Positions 1 through 5,383 of a stretch of 9,198 nucleotides of DNA are shown one piece after another. A program made the translations under genes and the position numbers. The stretch is from Methanobacteriota archaeon (lineage in GTDB: Archaea; Thermoplasmatota; Poseidoniia; Poseidoniales; Poseidoniaceae). Each line of letters opens with the position of its first letter. Positions within the stretch are counted from its first letter, which is position 1. The DNA is taken from positions 3,508 to 12,705 of the forward strand of contig PBXF01000047.1 of assembly GCA_002727515.1 (NCBI GenBank), read 5' to 3'. The notes beneath the pieces are model-generated. The model ran no database searches and was not told the DNA's origin. It saw only the letters and a program-made list of their open reading frames with translations.

Positions 1-1505
1 AGACCTGCTGCTGCTGAATACGCAGCGAATAATGCTAGAGCTGTCAAAGCAGCGCTTCCAATAGCGAACCCTTTACCGATTGCAGCAGTTGTGTTTCCAA
101 TTGAATCTAGACCGTCTGTGATTTCTCTAACCTCTTTGCCTAGACCGCTCATCTCAGCAATTCCACCTGCGTTGTCTGCAACTGGACCATATGCGTCTAC
201 TGTCATGGTGACTCCAACTGTTGCAAGCATACCCATTGCAGCCATTGCAATACCGTACAGGCCAAACTCAGGCATGTATACGCCATCACTTGCTGACTTA
301 CCATCCATCATGAAGTGGTTTGCTCCGAAGATACCAAAACAAATCAAAATGATTGGAATAAATGTTGATATCATTCCAACTGATAATCCTGCGATTGCGT
401 TTGTTGCAGGTCCGGTCTTTGACATTTCACCAATATGGCCAATTGACTGTGTTTCGATACCCATAACCGGCTCGATACCAGTGTAATATTCGGTTACGAG
501 TCCGATTAGAATACCAACTATGGAACCGATAATAACTGCAATCATTGGATCAGTTCCTGTTTCTAGGTCAAGTATTCCAATTCCAATCCATCCTGCGATC
601 CAGAAAATTCCTGCTGCGATGAATGTAGTGTTTCTTAAAGCAGCACCTGGTTCGCCGTTCTTTAACCAAGTCATTGAGAACACACCAACGAGTGATGCAA
701 GGTAACCTACCAATCCAAGGAAGATTGGAAGTATTACGTAATCAGGATTCATATTTGCGCTGGAATCTGCAATCACCATAGCTGCGATTATGCTTCCAAC
801 AAATGATTCGAAGATATCTGCGCCCATTCCTGCTACATCACCGACGTTGTCACCAACGTTGTCTGCGATAACACCAGGATTTCTTGGGTCATCTTCAGGG
901 ATTCCTGCTTCCACCTTACCCACTAAATCTGCTCCAACGTCTGCAGCCTTCGTGTAAATTCCTCCACCCACACGAGCAAAGAGAGCGATTGAAGACGCAC
1001 CCATACCGAAACCAGCGGCGTGAGTAATGTTCGTTTCACCTGAATCGCCTGCACCTAAGAAGTAAGCAACGAGTGAGATACCTAGTAGACCAAGTCCCCC
1101 AACAGACAATCCCATGACAGCTCCACCATTATAGGAAACCTCGAGAGCGCCTGCTTGCCCACTTTCTGCTGCCGCAACTGCTGTTCTTCCATTAGCAGCG
1201 GTAGCGGCTTTCATACCGGACAAACCAGCCAAAACACTTGCAAGGGCTCCACCCAAGAACGCTAATGCAGTTAGATGGCCGTCGTCTTCTGTAATGAAGT
1301 AAAGAAGTATGGCAACTATTGTTACAAATATTGAGAGATATTTGTATTCAGCTTTCAAGAAGGCCATTGCGCCATCTTGAATTTGCGAAGTGATGTCCGC
1401 AACAGTCATATTCTCGATCTTTACATCGTTTATTTTCTTGTATAGCATAGCAGCAATGCCTAATCCGACTAATGATGCTAATACTGCAATCAGTGCAATC
1501 TCCAT
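1..1505 (-). CDS. hppA: Membrane-bound ion-translocating pyrophosphatase, C-terminus cut off by the window edge
   Basis: This is an integral membrane enzyme that hydrolyses cytoplasmic pyrophosphate and pumps Na+ and/or H+ outward. The reverse strand is open from the ATG for 501 codons without a stop. The family's usual length is roughly 650-750 residues, so the last quarter lies outside the window. The pyrophosphate/Mg2+-binding block is intact at residues 205-223 ([19 protein letters not shown]). It is followed by the membrane-gate segment DIFESFVGS at 230-238, with the glutamate at E233, the position seen in Na+-pumping and some H+-pumping members rather than the plant type. The [10 protein letters not shown] motif at 470-479 has A474 and G477 where K+-independent enzymes carry Lys and Thr, so the protein should belong to the K+-dependent class. 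Many hydrophobic helices alternate with these loops, and the first lies at residues 1-21. The start is supported by AGGTGAT three bases upstream. The HMA gene lies 76 bp upstream on the same strand. The family assignment is firm; the pumped ion is not certain. Confidence 0.96.
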   Translation of the reverse strand, partial: MEIALIAVLASLVGLGIAAMLYKKINDVKIENMTVADITSQIQDGAMAFLKAEYKYLSIFVTIVAILLYFITEDDGHLTALAFLGGALASVLAGLSGMKAATAANGRTAVAAAESGQAGALEVSYNGGAVMGLSVGGLGLLGISLVAYFLGAGDSGETNITHAAGFGMGASSIALFARVGGGIYTKAADVGADLVGKVEAGIPEDDPRNPGVIADNVGDNVGDVAGMGADIFESFVGSIIAAMVIADSSANMNPDYVILPIFLGLVGYLASLVGVFSMTWLKNGEPGAALRNTTFIAAGIFWIAGWIGIGILDLETGTDPMIAVIIGSIVGILIGLVTEYYTGIEPVMGIETQSIGHIGEMSKTGPATNAIAGLSVGMISTFIPIILICFGIFGANHFMMDGKSASDGVYMPEFGLYGIAMAAMGMLATVGVTMTVDAYGPVADNAGGIAEMSGLGKEVREITDGLDSIGNTTAAIGKGFAIGSAALTALALFAAYSAAAG

Positions 1506-1508
1506 AAA

Positions 1509-1515
1509 ATCACCT
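1509..1515 (-). promoter_or_regulatory. Ribosome-binding site of hppA
   Basis: On the minus strand AGGTGAT lies three bases before the hppA ATG. It matches the complement of the usual archaeal 16S rRNA 3' end and fixes the start codon. The spacing is shorter than the common 5-8 bases. Confidence 0.65.
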
Positions 1516-1552
1516 AGGCCGCCGACCTAAGTACCCTTCATAAGTGCATCCC

Positions 1553-1565
1553 TCGTATTTTACGA
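1553..1565 (-). promoter_or_regulatory. Candidate TATA element / small dyad upstream of hppA
   Basis: The sequence TCGTATTTTACGA is a perfect 5-bp dyad around TTT. On the minus strand it reads TCGTAAAATACGA, whose AT-rich core resembles an archaeal TATA box. A transcript starting about 25 bases downstream would have a leader of roughly 28 nt containing the Shine-Dalgarno site. It could instead mark the 3' end of the HMA transcript, because a TTTT run lies next to it on the upstream side. This comes from inspection only and is a weak call. Confidence 0.3.
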
Positions 1566-1581
1566 CGAAAAGGGTGTTTTC

Positions 1582-1803
1582 TTAGGGGTTAACCACAAAG
1601 CCGCTACTTCGGATAACCTCTGTAATCTTATTTTCTGAGACTCCTTTTGCCATTACTGGGATTCGGCTTTCGGATGAAGATGCAACTACCTTCTTGACAC
1701 CTCTAATTTCCAATAACGCCCGTGTTACTTTTGCTTCACAATTTCCACACGTCATCCCAGAAACCCCAAATTCTAGAGTCGTTTTCTTGGAAAACATTCC
1801 CAT
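1582..1803 (-). CDS. Free-standing heavy-metal-associated (HMA) domain protein, CopZ/Atx1-like
   Basis: This 73-residue protein consists of essentially one HMA ferredoxin-like fold. The signature GMTCGNC is at residues 16-22, with the two metal-binding cysteines C19 and C22, and the first strand (TLEFGVSG) and final strand (GFVV) are recognisable. Proteins of this type carry soft metals such as Cu(I) in the cytoplasm and hand them to P-type ATPases; other HMA proteins bind Zn or Cd. No ATPase or metal regulator lies in the window, so the metal and partner are unknown. The start is the ATG at 1803. A second ATG, two codons in, is possible and would leave the domain intact. There is no clear Shine-Dalgarno site, so the message may be leaderless. 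The gene is divergent from the Nfu-type gene with 69 bp between their ATGs, and hppA lies downstream on the same strand. The domain call is strong; the cargo is inferred from the family. Confidence 0.88.
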   Translation of the reverse strand: MGMFSKKTTLEFGVSGMTCGNCEAKVTRALLEIRGVKKVVASSSESRIPVMAKGVSENKITEVIRSSGFVVNP

Positions 1804-1872
1804 GATTAAGACGATGAAGACACACGAATTGAATACAATGGTTGATAGAGGGTAGACCTTCAGATTGTATTG
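1804..1872. promoter_or_regulatory. Divergent intergenic promoter region with an 8-bp inverted repeat
   Basis: These 69 bp must carry the promoters of both the HMA gene (leftward) and the Nfu-type gene (rightward). AATACAAT at 1832-1839 is perfectly mirrored by ATTGTATT at 1864-1871, with 24 bp between. For the HMA gene the left arm reads ATTGTATT at about 29-36 bases upstream of its ATG, where a TATA box of a nearly leaderless transcript would sit. For the Nfu-type gene the right arm directly abuts its ATG. No Shine-Dalgarno site is visible for either gene. Whether the arms are TATA boxes, an operator or chance cannot be decided from the sequence. Confidence 0.4.
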
Positions 1873-2175
1873 ATGACGATAACTGCTGAGGAGGTCCTAA
1901 AGGAGATTGGCCCTGTTCAAGAAGTCCTGGATGCCCATGATGGAGTTGTCACCGTTCTAGACACAGCAGATGGAATTGTCATGCTATCACTTGACGGAGG
2001 TTGTGTTGGCTGTTCATCCACTCCAATGACGGCTATGCAGATTTATTATTCTCTGAAAAAGTTAGAGCCTGTCAACGATGTGATTTTTGTAAATGGTGAA
2101 CTACCAGAATACATGAGGACTTTTATCGATCAAAAAATGGCAGATGAATCCAAAGAAGACGGAGAGATTGTTTAA
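1873..2175 (+). CDS. nfu: NifU C-terminal-domain (Nfu-type) iron-sulfur scaffold/carrier protein
   Basis: This 100-residue protein matches the NifU C-terminal domain along most of its length. An N-terminal helix (VLKEIGPVQEVLDAHDG, residues 8-24) is followed by a strand, then the CxxC motif GGCVGCSSTPMT at 42-53 with C44 and C47, an amphipathic helix, and a last strand (DVIFVNG, 69-75). Family members use the CxxC cysteines, usually across a dimer, to hold a transient [4Fe-4S] or [2Fe-2S] cluster and pass it to apo-proteins. The tail after residue 80 is acidic and lysine-rich. I chose the ATG at 1873; a TTG codon directly before it is in frame but needless. The gene is divergent from the HMA gene and overlaps the stop codon of the convergent membrane-protein gene. 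A link to the Fe-S enzyme encoded by nth downstream is possible but only speculative. Confidence 0.88.
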   Translation: MTITAEEVLKEIGPVQEVLDAHDGVVTVLDTADGIVMLSLDGGCVGCSSTPMTAMQIYYSLKKLEPVNDVIFVNGELPEYMRTFIDQKMADESKEDGEIV

Positions 2176-2495
2176 TCCTCTTTCTTTTTGATGCTATGGG
2201 GATTTGCTCCGAATGAAACATTTTGACCCTTGATATTCATTCTCGCAGCCACTGCTACAATTATACATAGAAGGGAAAGTGGTTTTGGAAGGTAGTTCGA
2301 ACCCCATAATTCGCCATCTGCTAAGGATAGCCACCAAAGTAGTCCAGCAGTTATCAGTAAGGAGAACATAATAAAATTCTGTGCATACAATTCTAGTTTC
2401 TCACTCCTAGAGAAAGTCGCAATGAATATGAAAGCGATAAGTGAAATGAAACACATGGATTGAGCCATAAACTCCAGTGTTTCAGCCCCGACCAT
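2172..2495 (-). CDS. Unrecognised small membrane protein, three predicted helices
   Basis: I do not recognise this 107-residue protein. Hydrophobic segments lie at about residues 11-28, 41-58 and 68-84. Between and after them are charged stretches: RSEKLE near 30-35 and a lysine-rich tail, KKKED, at 103-107. Positive charges in the first loop suggest a cytoplasmic loop there, but the lysine-rich C-terminus would then need a re-entrant or uneven topology, so the orientation is unclear. The start is uncertain. The ATG at 2495 lies at the same distance from a central dyad as the polX start on the other side, which favours it. An internal ATG at residue 10 has GGAG three bases upstream and is the alternative. 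Its stop codon overlaps the stop of the Nfu-type gene. The hydrophobic pattern and the snug fit between neighbours make it likely real, but no function can be given. Confidence 0.65.
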   Translation of the reverse strand: MVGAETLEFMAQSMCFISLIAFIFIATFSRSEKLELYAQNFIMFSLLITAGLLWWLSLADGELWGSNYLPKPLSLLCIIVAVAARMNIKGQNVSFGANPHSIKKKED

Positions 2496-2502
2496 ACCTA
2501 TG

Positions 2503-2538
2503 CCAGTAGGCAGGGGTTCTTCAACCCTAAACCGCTGG
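2503..2538. promoter_or_regulatory. Dyad-symmetric candidate operator between divergent genes
   Basis: The inner arms GGGTT (2514-2518) and AACCC (2523-2527) flank CTTC. The outer arms CCAG (2503-2506) and CTGG (2535-2538) share the same centre, 2520.5. That is also the exact midpoint of the 50-bp gap between the ATG at 2495 and the ATG at 2546. The inner arms lie 19-32 bases from both starts, where TATA/BRE elements of leaderless archaeal genes would sit, yet no clear TATA box is visible. It could be a repressor or activator site serving both genes. Confidence 0.4.
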
Positions 2539-2545
2539 GATTACC

Positions 2546-4480
2546 ATGGCAGGCCAATCTTGGAAATTACCTAAGGCGCGAGCAAATGGTCCACCATATT
2601 TCAGCCGGAATCAAATCAGTACAGCGTTGCATCAAATGGCCATCCTTTTGGAGTTAAACGGTGCAGTAGTATTTCGGACAAGATCTTACCAAAATGCATC
2701 AAGATTGATTGGTTCGTTATCTCAGGACCTAGGTGAATTGGTTGCAACCAAGGAAATTTTCAATCTAAAAGGAATAGGAAAAGGACTCGGGTCTGCGATA
2801 AGCAATGCAGTAGGAGAAGGTATTTGGCCTGAAGATTGGATGAAATTGCATGATGAGACCTCTGAAGGACTAATTGAAATGTTAGGGATTCCGGGAGTTG
2901 GTCCGAAGAAAATCAAAGCACTACATGACGAACTAGGAATCAATTCAGTAGCAGATTTACAGGAAGCATGTGTAAAGAATGAAGTTTCTCCACTCGCAGG
3001 ATTTGGAGCAAAAAGCCAACAAAAGATTCTCGACGGAATAGATTTGCTCGCTAGATTTTCCGCACGAAGAAGACTTGACATAGGCCTTAGATATGGTCAA
3101 ACATTCCTATCAATGATAGAAAAATTGGATGGAGTACAAAGAGCGGAACTCGCTGGTTCGGCAAGAAGAAGAAGGGAAACGATTGGTGACCTCGATATTG
3201 TTGCCGCTGTTATCCCGGAAAATGTAGAATCAGTAACAAATCAAATATTGTCACTGAAAGGTATCGCTGACATCAAAGGAGCAGGTGACTCTAAGGTATC
3301 TGTTATTCTTGATACATCTATTTTTGAAGAAGGATTTAGTTTAGGGCATTTGGATGCTAATGTACTTGATGCAATAGGAGGAGAAAGTTACGAGCAATTA
3401 GAGTCTGGTGGTACAATCGATGCCCAAGTTAGACTTGTACCTCCCCATGTTTTCCCATATACTTTAGCATATTTTACGGGTTCAAAAGAACATAACATAA
3501 GAATGAGACAAAAAGCAATGGATAAAGGTCTAAAATTGAATGAATTCGGACTGATGCCCGAGACCGAGTTAACAGGACTAGAAGCAGCTAAAACATCACT
3601 TCCTGCAGAAAATGAATCGGACATCTACGCTCACTTAGGACTGGATTACGTAATACCTGAACTAAGGGAAGACCTTGGAGAAATCGAGGCTTCTGCCACA
3701 AATTCACTTCCTGAACTGATTACCTTGTCAGATGTAAAGGGCTCGCTGCACAACCACACCACTATGTCCGATGGTGAAGCATCACTAGAAGAAATGGCAG
3801 ATGCTGCTAGAAGAATGGGATGGAATTGGTTGGGGATTGCAGACCATTCACCTACCCTAAAGGTTGCAAACGGTGCGAGTGCTGATGATTTAATTTCACA
3901 ACACAATAAAATTGTCAAATATAATTCAGAATGGAAAGCAGAAGGTGTTGATTTTAGATTATTCAGCGGGGTAGAATCGGATATCCTTGAAGATGGAAAA
4001 CTGGATCATCCTGATGAAATACTATCGCAAATCGATTACGTGGTTGCAAGCGTTCATGCAATGACAAAATGGCGAAATAGGGATGAATCTCAAAACACAG
4101 AAGACTTACTGAAGTGTCTGGATCATCCTGCTACAACGATATTAGGACATCCAACGGGAAGAATTCTGCAAGGTAGAGAAGGATACGATATTGATTTGCA
4201 TACAGTACTAGAATATATGGCAGAATCAAATAATGAAGGTGTTCTGAAAGCAGTTGAATTAAACGCATCTCCATATAGATTGGACTTAGACTGGCGTATG
4301 TGCAAACGTGCTAAGGAGCTTGGAGTGCCAGTTGTAATCAACCCTGATGCCCACTCAATACAAGGGCTAGGTGACATCGACTATGGAGTTATGGTCGCCA
4401 GAAAGGGTTGGCTCGAGCACTCCGATATTCTGAACACATTGCCAGGTGATGAACTTTATCAAAAATTGAAAGGTGATTGA
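2546..4480 (+). CDS. polX: DNA polymerase X family protein with C-terminal PHP domain
   Basis: This 644-residue repair polymerase fills short gaps in DNA and, in studied family members, also carries 3'-5' exonuclease and/or AP-endonuclease activity in the PHP domain. The N-terminal lyase-like domain (about 22-90) has a hairpin-helix-hairpin at KGIGKGLG (75-82), and a second, GIPGVGPKK, at 114-122. The nucleotidyltransferase signature GSARR (204-208) leads to D215 and D217; D292 in IDAQVR is the third catalytic aspartate. The fingers/thumb motif YFTGSKEHN is at 309-317. PHP metal ligands appear complete: H402, H404, D409, H434, E477, H504, H535, D601 and H603. Two oddities are a roughly 20-residue N-terminal extension and about 30 extra residues between the palm strand ending near 255 and D292. 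An in-frame stop 18 bases upstream and no other usable start before residue 31 support this ATG. It is the first gene of an apparent operon with the small membrane gene and nth. Confidence 0.95.
   Translation: MAGQSWKLPKARANGPPYFSRNQISTALHQMAILLELNGAVVFRTRSYQNASRLIGSLSQDLGELVATKEIFNLKGIGKGLGSAISNAVGEGIWPEDWMKLHDETSEGLIEMLGIPGVGPKKIKALHDELGINSVADLQEACVKNEVSPLAGFGAKSQQKILDGIDLLARFSARRRLDIGLRYGQTFLSMIEKLDGVQRAELAGSARRRRETIGDLDIVAAVIPENVESVTNQILSLKGIADIKGAGDSKVSVILDTSIFEEGFSLGHLDANVLDAIGGESYEQLESGGTIDAQVRLVPPHVFPYTLAYFTGSKEHNIRMRQKAMDKGLKLNEFGLMPETELTGLEAAKTSLPAENESDIYAHLGLDYVIPELREDLGEIEASATNSLPELITLSDVKGSLHNHTTMSDGEASLEEMADAARRMGWNWLGIADHSPTLKVANGASADDLISQHNKIVKYNSEWKAEGVDFRLFSGVESDILEDGKLDHPDEILSQIDYVVASVHAMTKWRNRDESQNTEDLLKCLDHPATTILGHPTGRILQGREGYDIDLHTVLEYMAESNNEGVLKAVELNASPYRLDLDWRMCKRAKELGVPVVINPDAHSIQGLGDIDYGVMVARKGWLEHSDILNTLPGDELYQKLKGD
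4471..4476 (+). promoter_or_regulatory. Ribosome-binding site inside the end of polX
   Basis: AGGTGA forms part of the last codons of polX and sits four bases before the ATG at 4481. It supports translation of the 71-residue downstream gene, whose ATG directly follows the polX TGA, and points to coupled translation. Confidence 0.65.
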
Positions 4481-4696
4481 ATGAGATTTTTACGAGCAGT
4501 GATAATTGGTTTACTATCGATCTTCCCCGGCACTATAATTGGATACATAGGCTGGTTAGCAACGGGTTCTAGCATGGAAAATAATTCGCTTTCAGTCGTC
4601 TTCTTCTGCAATTTGATACCGCTGGGATTCGTTATTCTTGGATTCCTCTGGTCATGGAAAAATGGGGAAGAATACAGCGTAGCGTATCAGAGTTGA
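4481..4696 (+). CDS. Unrecognised 71-residue two-helix membrane protein between polX and nth
   Basis: I do not recognise this protein. It begins MRFLRAV and has hydrophobic helices at about residues 5-27 and 36-58, joined by a short polar loop (SSMENN, 30-35), with a charged tail of about 13 residues (KNGEEYS). Positive residues at the extreme N-terminus and just after helix 2 suggest that both ends face the cytoplasm. The gene is real by context: it starts immediately after the polX stop, has a good AGGTGA ribosome-binding site, and ends four bases before nth. Co-transcription with two base-excision-repair genes is therefore likely. Whether it has any role in repair, or is simply a small membrane gene carried in a compact operon, cannot be told. 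No signal-peptidase or lipobox motif is evident. Confidence 0.72.
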   Translation: MRFLRAVIIGLLSIFPGTIIGYIGWLATGSSMENNSLSVVFFCNLIPLGFVILGFLWSWKNGEEYSVAYQS

Positions 4697-4700
4697 TATC

Positions 4701-5354
4701 ATGAAACGTTCTGAGAAGGCTGAAATAATTCTGAAAATGCTGGAAGAATATTACCCCGAAACTCCAGTTCCTCTTGACCATGAAAACGAATTCCAGTTAC
4801 TAATAGCTGTTCTTATGAGCGCTCAGACTACTGATAAAAAGGTGAATGAAGTAACGCCCGAATTATTCAGAAGAGGACCCAACGCAAAAGAAATGTCGAT
4901 GCTGACTATCGATACTATTAGAGAAATTATTCGCGAGGTAGGTCTTGCACCTACCAAAGCCAAGAATATCTACAACTTGTCTCACATATTATGCGAAAAG
5001 CACAATGGAGAAGTCCCATCTACATTTCAGGAATTGGAAGATTTACCAGGAGTGGGGCACAAAACTGCCTCAGTCGTGATGGCTCAAGCCTTTGGTGTTC
5101 CAGCATTCCCTGTTGACACACATATCCACAGGCTTGCTGCAAGATGGGGATTGTCAAACGGAAAAAGTGTTGAGAAAACCGAGAAGGATTTGAAAGCGAT
5201 TTTCCCCAAAGAGTCGTGGAATAAGTTACACCTACAGATTATATTCTTTGGAAGAGAATACTGCCCTGCTCGCAACCATGACTTGACAAAGTGTCCTATA
5301 TGTTCCTGGACAGCGACGAAGAAACGTATCGCTCAAGAGATGGGAAATCGGTGA
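4701..5354 (+). CDS. nth: Endonuclease III (DNA glycosylase/AP lyase) with atypical Fe-S loop
   Basis: This 217-residue protein has the usual length for the family, which removes oxidised pyrimidines from DNA and cleaves the abasic strand. Near the N-terminus, LIAVLMSAQTTDKKV (34-48) is the typical first core helix. The helix-hairpin-helix LPGVGHKTA (115-123) contains the catalytic lysine K121, and the catalytic aspartate is D139 in VDTHIHRL. The C-terminal cluster loop is unusual. The standard spacing is C-x6-C-x2-C-x5-C, but here cysteines occur only at 188, 198 and 201 (CPARNHDLTKCPIC). The expected second and fourth positions are Leu and Thr, with a histidine at 193. The Fe-S cluster may be bound by a modified ligand set or be lost. 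Both catalytic residues are intact, so activity is likely. The ATG lies four bases after the preceding gene; its ribosome-binding site is weak. It is the last gene of the polX operon, convergent with arlJ across 29 bp. Confidence 0.94.
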   Translation: MKRSEKAEIILKMLEEYYPETPVPLDHENEFQLLIAVLMSAQTTDKKVNEVTPELFRRGPNAKEMSMLTIDTIREIIREVGLAPTKAKNIYNLSHILCEKHNGEVPSTFQELEDLPGVGHKTASVVMAQAFGVPAFPVDTHIHRLAARWGLSNGKSVEKTEKDLKAIFPKESWNKLHLQIIFFGREYCPARNHDLTKCPICSWTATKKRIAQEMGNR

Positions 5355-5383
5355 TATCTTCAAAACTAAGTTGTATGTTCACA

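Noticed and set aside
91..705. Plus-strand open frames of 131 and 61 codons
   Set aside because: They lie antisense to hppA, and their proline/serine-rich translation mirrors the pyrophosphatase codons. No family resemblance was seen.
1534..1550. Tiny upstream reading frames (MHL, MKGT) before hppA
   Set aside because: Frames of three and four codons arise easily by chance, and neither shows its own ribosome-binding site.
2460..2657. 65-codon plus-strand frame overlapping the polX start
   Set aside because: It spans the divergent intergenic region and the polX N-terminus in another frame, has no ribosome-binding site, and its product looks random.
2722..4377. Four minus-strand frames inside polX
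   Set aside because: They are antisense shadows of a well-supported coding gene with intact catalytic motifs.
5084..5275. 63-codon minus-strand frame inside nth
   Set aside because: It is antisense to the HhH and catalytic region of endonuclease III and has no independent support.
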